DNA of 64,000 bases, from positions 166,899-230,898 of the forward strand of contig NZ_JAIWKS010000009.1 of NCBI RefSeq assembly GCF_021271205.1, given 5' to 3'. The position numbers and the translations under genes were made by a program. Below the pieces are notes generated by a model that ran no database searches, was not told where the DNA came from, and worked only from the letters and a program-made list of their open reading frames with translations. The stretch is from Pseudomonas uvaldensis (GTDB lineage Bacteria; Pseudomonadota; Gammaproteobacteria; Pseudomonadales; Pseudomonadaceae). Below, in pieces: positions 50,882 through 59,587 of this stretch; within the stretch, counting starts at the first letter, position 1, and every line of letters starts with the position of its first letter.

Positions 50882-51757
50882 TCAACCGTTCTGGCGGATA
50901 CCTGCCACCAGCCAAGGCTGGTTTTCGCCTTGGGCACGCTCCATGTTCCAGCTTTCGCTGAACGCTTCGCCCTGGTCGAAGCGGGAATCCTTCGACACAC
51001 CGCTGAAGGTCAGGGTGGCGATGGTCTTGTCGGCGCGATCATCGACACCGTCCAGTTGCACATGCAGGTTATCGATGTAGGTGGACTGGTAGCCATCACC
51101 CAGCTCGGCCCTTTCGCGCTTGAGGAACTCCAGCAATTGCGGGGTCACGAACTCGGCGATCTTGTCCATTTCATTGCCGTCCCAATGCTGTTGCAGGGAC
51201 ATGAAATGGCTGCGCGCGGCTTCGATGAAGCGTTGTTCATTGAACCAGGCCGGTGCATTGATGACCGGACGGGTGACCACCGGAGCGGCCGAACCACCGA
51301 AGATCGAGCCAGCGGAAGGCTGTTGGTTGAACACTTCACGCTGCATCGGTGCATGACCGGCCGGAGCGAATTGCTCTTGCTGCTTGCGACGACGGGCGGC
51401 AATGAAGCGGAAGACCAGGAAGGCGATGACCGCCATGATCAGGATGTCGAAGATCTGCATGCCCTGGAAGCCGTCGCCCATGAACATGGAGGCGAGCAGA
51501 CCACCGGCTGCGATGCCGGCCAGGGGGCCGAGCCAGCGCGATGCACCGCTGGCCTTGGTGGCGGCGCCAGCAGCACCGGCAGCGCCCGCAGTGGCAGCTG
51601 TGGACCCGGCCGCGGAGGACGGTGCCATCTGGCTGGTCTGGTGAGTCGGGGCCGCGCCCGAGCTTTTACCACCGCCAAAACGCTTGGCGGCATTGGCGTC
51701 GATGGCCATTGTCAGGCCGATGCACAACGCCATGGCGATGCTAAGAAAACGTTTCAT
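50882..51757 (-). CDS. Tim44-like domain protein
   Basis: 291 residues from ATG 51757. A signal peptide (IAMALCIGLTMAIDANAA) precedes a Gly/Ala/Ser-rich low-complexity segment, then a short helical hairpin (LGPLAGIAAGGLLASMFMGDGF, FDILIMAVIAFLVFRFIAARRRK), and a C-terminal Tim44-like/NTF2-fold domain (RFIEAARSHFMSLQQHWDGNEMDKIAEFVTPQLLEFLKRERAELGD). Common in pseudomonads; membrane-associated, function not established. A terminator follows. Confidence 0.85.
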   Translation of the reverse strand: MKRFLSIAMALCIGLTMAIDANAAKRFGGGKSSGAAPTHQTSQMAPSSAAGSTAATAGAAGAAGAATKASGASRWLGPLAGIAAGGLLASMFMGDGFQGMQIFDILIMAVIAFLVFRFIAARRRKQQEQFAPAGHAPMQREVFNQQPSAGSIFGGSAAPVVTRPVINAPAWFNEQRFIEAARSHFMSLQQHWDGNEMDKIAEFVTPQLLEFLKRERAELGDGYQSTYIDNLHVQLDGVDDRADKTIATLTFSGVSKDSRFDQGEAFSESWNMERAQGENQPWLVAGIRQNG

Positions 51758-52067
51758 ATAAAGGCATTCCCATTTGTGAGTAGCACGCGCGCCATGTTGC
51801 ACAGGTGAATTGTTACTGGCTAGCGGCAGAGTGTTTCGGGCTTTTACCTGACAGCTCAGGTTCAGCTTCAGGTGCGCAAGAGGGCTTGTTCGCTTTGGGC
51901 CGTAGGAAAGAGGAGCAAGTTCTATCGGAAAGGGTATTAAGCGCGAAAAAACCGACCTGTGGGAGCGAGCCTGCTCGCGATTGCAGTGTGTGAGCCAGCA
52001 ATGGCATCGACTGAAATTCCGCTACCGCGAGCAGGCTCGCTCCCACATCTACAACCGCTGCAAAGGT
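51758..52067. other. 310-base gap between the Tim44-like gene and uvrD
   Basis: It holds the promoter side of the Tim44-like gene and a REPIN near the uvrD end. The middle (51800-51950) shows no gene or motif I can support. Confidence 0.5.
51958..52047. repeat. REPIN: inverted pair of REP elements
   Basis: TGTGGGAGCGAGCCTGCTCGCG starts at 51958 and its reverse complement CGCGAGCAGGCTCGCTCCCACA lies at 52026-52047, about 46 bases apart. The arm is the abundant P. fluorescens-group REP sequence, and the doublet arrangement is the mobile REPIN form spread by RAYT transposases. It sits just after the uvrD stop. Confidence 0.9.
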
Positions 52068-54251
52068 TCAGATCGCCTCGAGCTTGGCATATCCCAGCAT
52101 CAGCCACTTGCTGCCTTCGCTGAAATTCACCTGGACCCGGGCTTGGGCTCCCGCGCCTTCGAAATTGAGGATCACGCCCTCACCGAACACAGAATGCCGC
52201 ACCGCCTGGCCGAGGGTGAACCCGGTTTCGGGGATGTCGCTGCCGCCAAACAGGCTGCTGGAGCCGGTTTGCTGGCTGCCACCGAACGGACGGCTGACGC
52301 TGTTGGACAACCGCACTTCCTGGATCAGACCTTTCGGTACTTCACGTACGAAACGCGACACCTTGTTGTAGGTTTCGCTGCCATACAAACGACGGGTTTC
52401 AGCGTAAGTCAGCACCAGGTTCTGCATGGCGCGGGTAATGCCGACATAGGCCAGGCGCCGTTCTTCTTCCAGGCGTCCCGGTTCTTCCAGGCTCATCTTG
52501 TGAGGGAACAAGCCTTCTTCCATGCCCACCAGGAAGACATAGGGGAACTCCAGGCCCTTGGCGCTGTGCAGGGTCATGAGCTGGATGCTGTCTTCGTGTT
52601 CCTCGGCCTGGGTATCGCCGGCCTCCAGGGAGGCATGGCCCAGGAAGGCCGAGAGTGGTGACAGGTCGGCGTCTTCTTCGGTGTTCTCGAAGTTGCGCGC
52701 GGCGCTGACCAGTTCTTCGAGGTTTTCTACCCGAGCCTGGCCTTTTTCGCCTTTTTCAGCCTCGTGATAAGCAATCAGTCCGGACTGTTCGATGACGGTC
52801 TGGGTCATCAAGTGCAGCGGCATTTCCCCGCACTTGGCCGCCAGCTCGTCTATCAGGTCCATGAAGGCCTTCAGCGCGCCGGCAGCGCGACCGGTCACGC
52901 CTTTGTTGGCGACCAGTTGGCGCATGGCTTCCCACATGGAGACATGGCTGTGACGTGCGTGATCGCGAATTGCTTCGACGGTTTTCTCGCCGATGCCACG
53001 GGTCGGCACGTTGATTACCCGCTCCAGGGCGGCATCGTTGCCACGTCCCTCGATCAGGCGCAGGTACGCCATGGCGTTCTTGATCTCGGCGCGCTCGAAA
53101 AAGCGCTGGCCGCCGTAGATCCGGTAGGGGATCCGTTCGCGCAGCAAGGCCTCTTCCAAGACCCGCGACTGGGCGTTGGAACGATACAGGATGGCGATAT
53201 CGCTGCGGGCGAGGCCTGTTTTCAGCGCACTCTGGATGGTTTCCACCACATAGCGGGCTTCGTCGTGTTCGTTGAATGCGGCATACAGGTTGATCGCCTC
53301 GCCTTCGCTGCCGTCGGTCCACAGCTCCTTGCCCAGGCGCCCGGTGTTGTTGGCAATCAGCGCGTTGGCAGCCTTGAGAATACCGGCGGTGGAGCGGTAG
53401 TTCTGCTCCAGGCGGATGACCTCGGCATCGGGAAAATCCGCCGAATACTGATGGATATTCTCGATCTTGGCACCGCGCCAGCCGTAGATCGACTGGTCGT
53501 CGTCGCCCACCACCATCAGGCTGTCGCCGCCCTTGGCCAGCAGGCGCAACCAGGCGTATTGCACGGCGTTGGTGTCCTGGAACTCATCCACCAGGACATG
53601 CCGGAAGCGCTTCTGATAGTGCTCCAGCAGGCCCGGATGATCGCGCCACAGGTCCAACGCACGCAACAGCAGTTCGGAAAAGTCGATGACCCCGGCACGC
53701 TGGCACGCCGCCTCATAGGCTTCGTAGATACTGCGCATGGTCGCCAGGAACAAGTCGCCGCTGGCCTGAATGTGTTGCGGACGCAGGCCTTCGTCTTTTT
53801 GGCCATTGATGAACCACTGGGCCTGGCGTGCCGGCCAGCGTTGTTCATCCAGGCCCAGCTCGCGGATCACTCGCTTGACCAGTCGCTGCTGGTCATCGCT
53901 GTCCAGAATCTGGAACGTCTGGCTCAGGCCGGCTTCCTGCCAATGCGCCCTCAGCAAGCGGTGCGCCAGGCCGTGGAACGTTCCGACCCACATGCCGGCC
54001 GGGTTAAGGCCCATCAACTGCTCGATGCGATGGCGCATCTCGGCAGCGGCCTTGTTGGTGAACGTCACCGACAGGATCGAATGGGGCGAGGCGTTCTCGA
54101 CCTGGATCAACCAGGCGATACGGTGCACCAGCACTCGGGTCTTGCCGGAGCCGGCACCGGCCAGGACCAATTGACGACCCACGGAGGCGGCTACGGCCTG
54201 GCGTTGGGCATCGTTGAGGGAGTTCAGCAGAAGGGAGAGATCATCGCGCAT
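52068..54251 (-). CDS. uvrD: DNA helicase II
   Basis: 727-residue SF1 helicase. Walker A AGAGSGKT at residues 31-38, VTFTNKAAAEMRHRIE (motif Ia), VDEFQDTNAVQY (motif II), VVGDDDQSIYGWRGA (III), LEQNYRSTAGIL (IV), LMTLHSAKGLEFPYVFLVGMEEGLFPH (V) and LAYVGITRAMQNLVLTYA (VI). Length is normal for UvrD. Unwinds DNA 3'-5' in nucleotide excision and mismatch repair. I see no clear LexA box in the 259 bases shared with the divergent cyclic-di-GMP gene. Confidence 0.96.
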   Translation of the reverse strand: MRDDLSLLLNSLNDAQRQAVAASVGRQLVLAGAGSGKTRVLVHRIAWLIQVENASPHSILSVTFTNKAAAEMRHRIEQLMGLNPAGMWVGTFHGLAHRLLRAHWQEAGLSQTFQILDSDDQQRLVKRVIRELGLDEQRWPARQAQWFINGQKDEGLRPQHIQASGDLFLATMRSIYEAYEAACQRAGVIDFSELLLRALDLWRDHPGLLEHYQKRFRHVLVDEFQDTNAVQYAWLRLLAKGGDSLMVVGDDDQSIYGWRGAKIENIHQYSADFPDAEVIRLEQNYRSTAGILKAANALIANNTGRLGKELWTDGSEGEAINLYAAFNEHDEARYVVETIQSALKTGLARSDIAILYRSNAQSRVLEEALLRERIPYRIYGGQRFFERAEIKNAMAYLRLIEGRGNDAALERVINVPTRGIGEKTVEAIRDHARHSHVSMWEAMRQLVANKGVTGRAAGALKAFMDLIDELAAKCGEMPLHLMTQTVIEQSGLIAYHEAEKGEKGQARVENLEELVSAARNFENTEEDADLSPLSAFLGHASLEAGDTQAEEHEDSIQLMTLHSAKGLEFPYVFLVGMEEGLFPHKMSLEEPGRLEEERRLAYVGITRAMQNLVLTYAETRRLYGSETYNKVSRFVREVPKGLIQEVRLSNSVSRPFGGSQQTGSSSLFGGSDIPETGFTLGQAVRHSVFGEGVILNFEGAGAQARVQVNFSEGSKWLMLGYAKLEAI

Positions 54252-54510
54252 CGGGGCATTCTAGGGCGCGGCGCCACCTCGGGCAAACCAAGCTTTGCAG
54301 CAGCCGATAAAAGACCGGCAGGGGACGACCGGTCAGTCATGGGTCAGGGCCGTTGCCGGGGCTCGTTCGGCACCTTGGCCGCTCATTGAAGCAGCGAGTT
54401 TTTTGCGTATTTTTATGAGCTACAGCAGTGTGGGATGGCCCCGTGCTTGTGTATGCTCGTGGTCGCTTCGGGTTCTCCGTGCCCTCGTGATAAGAACAAG
54501 AACAGTGCCT

Positions 54511-57381
54511 ATGACCCTCAATTCCGATCTGGCGGGCCCCTGTGTGGAACCACGGATCATCTGCAAGCAGTACGCCACGGAGATGGCGGTGGAGCGTACA
54601 CGGTTGTTGTACCAAGGCTCGCTGCTGCCAACGTTGTTCATGCTGGTCAATGGCCTGGTCTGCGCAGTGCTGTTGTGGGAGCCGTCGCGCTATTTCCTGG
54701 TCACTGTCTGGCTGGTCTGGTTGTTGTCGCTGGTGGCATTGCGGGTGATACAGGTGGCGGCCTTCGACTCTGCGATGCCAAGCCGCCAGGCACACCCCAT
54801 GTGGCTGCGCATGTTTTTGCTGGGTTCGGCGATGACCGGACTGACGCTGGCCGGTGCTGGCATCGCCCTGGTACCCGCCGACAGCTTCCAGCAGCAGGCC
54901 TGGGTGTTTGGTCTGATCGGTGCGGCTACCTTGTCCGCCAGTGTGGCCTATGCCGTCAGCCTGCCGGCGTTCCTGTCCTTTACCTTGCCCTGCCTGTTGC
55001 CGGCGATCGGCTTCCTCTTCCTGGGCGATGATGAACAGCAACACGGTTGGGGTTGGCTCGGGCTGGTGGTGCTGGTTTCGTTGAGCGTGGTGGCCTGGCA
55101 GGTCAACCGTTTGATGCAAAGCGGCATGCTTCGACGGTTTCAGAATCAGGCGCTGATCGAGCATTTGCAGCAAACGCAAACCCGTAGTGCCCAGCTCAAC
55201 GAGGCGCTGGCCAGAGAGGTGGAGCAACGTCGTCTCGCCGAGGAACAGTTGCGCGCCGCCCAGGTTGGCCTCGAAGCGAGGGTGGCTCAGCGGAGCCTTG
55301 AGCTGGAGGTGGCCAGCCAGGCCCTGAGCAAGAGCGAAGCCCGCCTGGCGCTGGCCCTCAAGGCCAGTGAGCTGGGGCTGTGGGACTGGAACCTGCAGAC
55401 CGATGAAGTCCACCACACCCAGCTCAAGGAGCTGTTCGGGCTGGAGCATGAATACGTCACGGCCATGCTCAGCCATCTCACGCCTCGCCTGCATCCGCAA
55501 GACGTGCCGGCACTCAAGCGGGCTCTGATCGAACACCTCAAGGGCCGCAGCGAGGATTACCAGATCGAATACCGCATCCGCCACAGCGATGGGCACTGGG
55601 TCTGGATCGAAGACCGTGGTCGGGCCGTGGAGCGCAGCGCCAGCGGACGAGTGTTGCGCATGGTCGGTACCCGACGGAACATCAGCGCCAGTAAAGAGCT
55701 GGAGCAGCAGCAACAGTTGGCGGCCACGGTGTTCGAAGCCGCCAGTGAAGGCATCGTGATTTTCGACCCTCATTACGCATTGCTTGCCGCCAACCAGGCG
55801 TTCACTCGGGTTACCGGTTTCAATATCGATGACATGCTGGGGCGCAATGTGGTGGATCTGCCATGCAGCCGGGATGCGCGTCGGCACTACCCTATCATTC
55901 GCCAGGCCCTTAAGGCACATGGCACCTGGCAGGGCGAGCTGGTCGAGGCACGGGCCAACGGCGAACTGTATCCGCAATGGCTGCAACTGAATGTCGTACG
56001 CGATATTCGAGGAAAGGTCAGCCATATTGTGGGCTTCTTCGCGGATCTTTCTGCCCGGCGCCAATCCGAGGAGCGGATGCGCTACCTGACCCACTACGAT
56101 GATCTGACAGGACTGGCGAACCGTTCGCTGTTCCGTGAACGCTTGCATGAGGCCCACCAGCGTGTGCGACAGGGAGGGCGGCGCAGCCTGGCCTTGCTGC
56201 ATATCGATCTGGATCGTTTCAAGTTGCTGAACGACAGTCTGGGGCATGACATTGCCGACCAGCTATTACAGAAGATGGCCCGGAGGCTGATCAACGCACT
56301 GCCCGAGGCCGATACCATCGCCCGGCTTTCGGGTGATGAGTTCGGGGTGCTGTTCGATGCCTATGGCAATCTTTCGAGCCTCGCACGGGTGGCGACCCGC
56401 CTGTCCGCCAAGTTGCGCCTGCCGCTGACCATCGAAGGCCATGAACTGGTAGTCAGTGCCTCCATCGGCATCAGCCTATTACCCGACAACGCGCGCGAGA
56501 TCGCGACATTGGTCAGCCAGGCGAACATGGCCATGCAACATGCCAAACATTTGGGAGGCAATAATTTCCAGTTCTACACCGACAGCCTCCAGGCCAGCAC
56601 GTTGGAGCGCCTGCAACTGGAAAACCAATTGCGCAAAGCCCTGGAAGAGCAGCAATTGAAGGTGTTCTACCAACCCAAGCTGTGTCTGGAGACCGGCCGT
56701 CTGAACGCCGCCGAAGCCTTGGTACGCTGGGATCATCCGACCATGGGCCGGGTGCCGCCGGCGGAGTTCATCGGTTTGGCCGAAGAGACCGGGCTGATCG
56801 GACCGATTGGCGAGTTCGTGCTGCGTCAGGCCTGCTGGCAGGCCTGCGAATGGCTGCGCCAGGGGCTGGCACCGATCAGGGTATCGGTGAATCTGTCGGT
56901 GCATCAGTTACGTCAGGGCAAGTTGGTCAGCCTCGTGCGGCAAGTGCTGGAAGAAACCGGTCTGGCGCCTCATTACCTGGAACTGGAACTGACCGAGAGC
57001 CAGTTACTCGACAGCGTCGAACACATCATCGCCACCTTCCAGCAACTGCGTGATCTCGGAGTCAAACTGGCGATTGACGATTTCGGCACCGGCTATTCTT
57101 CCCTGAGCTACCTCAAGCGTATCCCGGTGGATTACGTGAAGATCGACCAGGCATTCATTCGCGGGTTAGAGGAGGGCGGTGAGGATGCCGCGATCACCCG
57201 GGCGATCATTGCGATGGCCCATGGGTTGTCGCTCAAGGTCGTGGCCGAAGGTGTCGAGCGGCAGGAGCAGCTTGAGTTTCTGAAGGCCGAACACTGCGAC
57301 GAGGTCCAGGGCTACCTCATCAGTCGGCCGATTGAGGCCGAGGGCCTCGCCCAAATGCTGCGGGAGCAGCGCTTGGAGTGA
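54511..57381 (+). CDS. Membrane PAS-PAS-GGDEF-EAL cyclic-di-GMP protein
   Basis: 956 residues from ATG 54511. About five N-terminal helices (residues ~40-200), a coiled coil (~215-275), two PAS/PAC domains (~280-400 and ~400-515), GGDEF and EAL. The diguanylate cyclase motif reads SGDEF near residue 607, a tolerated variant; EAL near 734 is intact, as are the loop DDFGTGYSS and the catalytic Lys and Glu (KIDQAFI, AEGVE). It should at least hydrolyse c-di-GMP and could also make it. Upstream in-frame codons to 54295 lie near uvrD and have no membrane character. PA5442 is the likely PAO1 counterpart. Confidence 0.9.
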   Translation: MTLNSDLAGPCVEPRIICKQYATEMAVERTRLLYQGSLLPTLFMLVNGLVCAVLLWEPSRYFLVTVWLVWLLSLVALRVIQVAAFDSAMPSRQAHPMWLRMFLLGSAMTGLTLAGAGIALVPADSFQQQAWVFGLIGAATLSASVAYAVSLPAFLSFTLPCLLPAIGFLFLGDDEQQHGWGWLGLVVLVSLSVVAWQVNRLMQSGMLRRFQNQALIEHLQQTQTRSAQLNEALAREVEQRRLAEEQLRAAQVGLEARVAQRSLELEVASQALSKSEARLALALKASELGLWDWNLQTDEVHHTQLKELFGLEHEYVTAMLSHLTPRLHPQDVPALKRALIEHLKGRSEDYQIEYRIRHSDGHWVWIEDRGRAVERSASGRVLRMVGTRRNISASKELEQQQQLAATVFEAASEGIVIFDPHYALLAANQAFTRVTGFNIDDMLGRNVVDLPCSRDARRHYPIIRQALKAHGTWQGELVEARANGELYPQWLQLNVVRDIRGKVSHIVGFFADLSARRQSEERMRYLTHYDDLTGLANRSLFRERLHEAHQRVRQGGRRSLALLHIDLDRFKLLNDSLGHDIADQLLQKMARRLINALPEADTIARLSGDEFGVLFDAYGNLSSLARVATRLSAKLRLPLTIEGHELVVSASIGISLLPDNAREIATLVSQANMAMQHAKHLGGNNFQFYTDSLQASTLERLQLENQLRKALEEQQLKVFYQPKLCLETGRLNAAEALVRWDHPTMGRVPPAEFIGLAEETGLIGPIGEFVLRQACWQACEWLRQGLAPIRVSVNLSVHQLRQGKLVSLVRQVLEETGLAPHYLELELTESQLLDSVEHIIATFQQLRDLGVKLAIDDFGTGYSSLSYLKRIPVDYVKIDQAFIRGLEEGGEDAAITRAIIAMAHGLSLKVVAEGVERQEQLEFLKAEHCDEVQGYLISRPIEAEGLAQMLREQRLE

Positions 57382-57509
57382 GACTGCCCGCCAGGTGTCG
57401 TGCACGGTGCCACTCCGACGGGAGGATTACTGGTATGCGCTGAAGTAGCCGGACGAGTTGCGGCTATCGCGCCGCTGGTTAATGTTACTTTGGCGCCGAT
57501 TCCCAAGCG

Positions 57510-58013
57510 CTATTTCAACTCCTCACAGAATTGCGTTATCCAAAAGTCATCGTCTTCAAAACTATCGTATTCAACCGAAACGATTTTATATACGCCGGAT
57601 GTCGGTTTGTACCTGAGTATGTCTCCCGCTGCCATGAAAGCAGTGGCAAAAGTTTGCTTGTTGCTCCAATAAAATTTGATAAGTTCATCATTGACTTTTA
57701 TGACGGCCAGGGGCTCTTCTTGGCTGCTATCTTTGTTTGAATCTGGTTCTGGTATGTCTGGCGTGGGTGAAGCGTCTTCCGTGCTGGAGCTCGCCACACT
57801 GGCGAAATTCACTCGATAACGTCTATCGGCGATGGCGAGGGCCGATGTAACATCTTTGTTGATGGCTCTGTATCTTCTCCCTCCGATAGTTATGACCTCT
57901 CCAGCTTTCATTCTGACGAGAGCCATTTCATATAATTCCCGCGGCGCGGGTAACGTAATGGGTGTGCTGCCAAGATAAGCCTCTATGTTCCAGGCAGTTG
58001 GATTGGTACTCAT
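57510..58013 (-). CDS. Orphan accessory protein, unknown function
   Basis: 167 residues; AAGGAG lies nine bases before the ATG. N-terminal ~70 residues (YEMALVRMKAGEVITIGGRRYRAINKD) may be a small beta domain. A Pro/Asp/Ser linker follows (TEDASPTPDIPEPDSNKDSSQ), then a C-terminal domain (IKVNDELIKFYWSNKQTFATAF). The gene is AT-richer than its neighbours, uses codons uncommon here and has no recognised family, which suggests acquisition. It is not secreted by a classical signal. A dyad operator with a TTGACA hexamer lies upstream. Possibly phage- or toxin-system-related, but nothing proves it. Confidence 0.65.
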   Translation of the reverse strand: MSTNPTAWNIEAYLGSTPITLPAPRELYEMALVRMKAGEVITIGGRRYRAINKDVTSALAIADRRYRVNFASVASSSTEDASPTPDIPEPDSNKDSSQEEPLAVIKVNDELIKFYWSNKQTFATAFMAAGDILRYKPTSGVYKIVSVEYDSFEDDDFWITQFCEELK

Positions 58014-58100
58014 AATCGGTGCTCCTTCACTTGGTTAACAAACGTTTGAGAAAAAGGTTCTTTGATTTTCCAACCGTAGGTTAGTGAGGAGTCCTGGCTC

Positions 58101-58120
58101 TACTGTCAAACCTGACAGTG
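58101..58120. promoter_or_regulatory. LexA-like dyad upstream of the orphan gene
   Basis: ACTGTCA and TGACAGT around AACC form a perfect dyad. It fits the LexA pattern CTGT-N8-ACAG within TACTG-N10-CAGTG, although its interior is not AT-rich. On the minus strand it contains TTGACA, a perfect -35 hexamer, about 88 bases before the gene. Confidence 0.45.
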
Positions 58121-58327
58121 GCGACAAGCGGTATACGGAGAGTACCGTCAGGAGAAGGCTGGCGGCCATGGACCGCTTGCCGACCAAAGCTGATGTGTGG
58201 GAGGTGTGGGAGCAGGATGGGAGCCTTTCAGGCTGCGGGGCTTGCCACGCTTCCGTGTCGCTACAGGGCCTGATCGTTTGGAAAATCAGGGCCTGAATGA
58301 TGGATTTGAGCGGGTAATCCTCCAATT

Positions 58328-58346
58328 CTTGTAGTATAACTACAAG
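58328..58346. promoter_or_regulatory. HexR-type operator in front of the RpiR-family gene
   Basis: CTTGTAGT-ATA-ACTACAAG is a perfect 8-bp-arm dyad. It matches the known HexR operator pattern TTGT-N7/8-ACAA, in fuller form TTGTAG...CTACAA. It lies 45 bases before the TTG start and probably overlaps the promoter, suggesting autoregulation. Confidence 0.65.
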
Positions 58347-58391
58347 ACTGCTACATCCTAGGCGTTCGCCCATAACAATGAGTCCAGTCCC

Positions 58392-59258
58392 TTGAACCTG
58401 TTGCAACACATCGCCCAGTCACGTCACCTGCTGCGTAAATCGGAGCTGAAAGTTGCCGATCACGTACTGCTCGATCCCGCGGCCGTGATGCACAGCTCCA
58501 TGGCTGACCTGGCCCACAGCGTCGGCATCAGCGAGCCGACCATCGTGCGGTTCTGCCGTGCCATCGGTTGCTCGGGTTTCCAGGATTTGAAACTCAAGCT
58601 GGCGCAAAGCCTGGCGGCCGGCGCGAGCTTCGGTCAGTTTGCGATTCATGAAGACGATTCGGTCGCCGACTACAGCCTGAAAATTTTCGACACGACCCTG
58701 CATACCCTGATGGAGGTTCGTGAGAAGCTCGACCCGGTGGCCTTGCAAAAAGCCGTCACGGCCATGTCCCAGGCCCAGCGTGTCGAGTTCTATGGCTTCG
58801 GTGCATCGGGGGCGGTGGCTGCTGATGCGCAACACAAGTTTTTCCGTCTGCTGCTCACGGCGGCTGCCTATTCCGACCCGCACATGCAGGCGATGTCGGC
58901 GGTCACGTTGAAACCCACCGACGTGGCGATCTGCATTTCTCAGTCGGGTCGCTCCAAGGATCTGCTGATCACCGCCAACCTGGTGCGCGAAAGCGGCGCC
59001 TCGCTGATCACCTTGTGCCCGAGCCAGACGCCATTGGCCGAGCTCTCGACGGTGAACCTGGCCATCGACGTACATGAAGACACCGAAATCTACACGCCCT
59101 TGACCTCGCGCATCGCGCACCTGGTGGTCATCGATGTGCTGGCAATGGGGGTCGCCATGGCTCGCGGCCCGAGCCTGGTCAACCACCTCAAGAGCGTCAA
59201 GCGCAGCCTGCGCAGCCTTCGGCTGTCTCCCAAGTCGGTGAAAGCGTTGGATGATTGA
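58392..59258 (+). CDS. RpiR/HexR-family transcriptional regulator
   Basis: 288 residues: an N-terminal HTH_6 domain (LRKSELKVADHVLLDPAAVMHSSMADLAHSVGISEPTIVRFCRAIG) and a SIS sugar-phosphate domain (VEFYGFGASGAVAADAQHKFFRL, AICISQSGRSKDLL). It is a close relative of HexR but lacks the zwf-pgl-eda neighbourhood, so it is a paralogue (PA5438-like). The only possible start is TTG at 58392, since TAG lies in frame at 58359. A five-codon reading frame ATG 58378 to TGA 58395 overlaps this TTG. Likely senses a sugar phosphate or related metabolite. Confidence 0.88.
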   Translation: MNLLQHIAQSRHLLRKSELKVADHVLLDPAAVMHSSMADLAHSVGISEPTIVRFCRAIGCSGFQDLKLKLAQSLAAGASFGQFAIHEDDSVADYSLKIFDTTLHTLMEVREKLDPVALQKAVTAMSQAQRVEFYGFGASGAVAADAQHKFFRLLLTAAAYSDPHMQAMSAVTLKPTDVAICISQSGRSKDLLITANLVRESGASLITLCPSQTPLAELSTVNLAIDVHEDTEIYTPLTSRIAHLVVIDVLAMGVAMARGPSLVNHLKSVKRSLRSLRLSPKSVKALDD

Positions 59259-59377
59259 AGCCTCAAGCCTCAAGCTTGAAGCTCAGTAACATTCATCGTT
59301 CTGTAACCGACGCGCCGCCAAACCGTCATCCCGTGCCTTCATCTTGAAACTCCCGTATACGTCTTGGGAGTCTCGAC

Positions 59378-59587
59378 ATGACCCAGTCCTACGAAGAACG
59401 CAGCGCCGTCAAAACCCGTCGTCAGCAGGAAGACCAGCGCCGCATGGCGTTCCGTCGTGCAATCGAAGACCGCTTTGAACAGCGCCAACTCCTGGCCGAA
59501 ATCAGCGAATTCCCTGACGCAGTGGAATTCAATTACTGGCAGGCAACGCCGGTGGCTTCCCGTCGAAACGCTCAACCAGGCCAATGA
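59378..59587 (+). CDS. Small highly charged conserved-type protein
   Basis: 69 residues, very rich in Arg, Gln and Glu (RSAVKTRRQQEDQRRMAFRRAIEDRFEQRQLLAEI), predicted mostly helical and cytoplasmic. GGGAG lies seven bases before the ATG, inside a small stem (ACTCCC 59349-59354 with GGGAGT 59366-59371) that could mask it. Its last 59 bases overlap the 3' end of the convergent LysR gene. It resembles a family of short uncharacterised pseudomonad proteins (PA3496-like, from memory). Function unknown. Confidence 0.65.
   Translation: MTQSYEERSAVKTRRQQEDQRRMAFRRAIEDRFEQRQLLAEISEFPDAVEFNYWQATPVASRRNAQPGQ

Larger units (their letters stand above)
58014..58391. other. 378-base gap between the orphan gene and the RpiR-like regulator
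   Basis: Contains the promoter region of the minus-strand orphan gene with a dyad at 58101-58120, and the promoter region of the plus-strand regulator with a TTGTAG dyad at 58328-58346. Frames here (for example 58035-58409 minus) have no protein-like character. Confidence 0.5.

Noticed and set aside
52764..54389. 540-codon open frame opposite uvrD
   Set aside because: All helicase motifs are on the minus strand.
54337..56247. 636-codon open frame antisense to the GGDEF-EAL gene
   Set aside because: Gln/His-rich shadow frame without recognisable domain or ribosome site.
57400..57672. 90-codon plus frame after the GGDEF-EAL gene
   Set aside because: Overlaps the orphan gene antisense, no ribosome site, low-complexity product.
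58035..58409. 124-codon minus frame upstream of the orphan gene
   Set aside because: Crosses two dyad operators and has no protein-like composition.
59256..59285. Short AAGCCTC/AAGCTT-type repeats after the RpiR-like gene
   Set aside because: Imperfect and too short to call a repeat family or a terminator with confidence.
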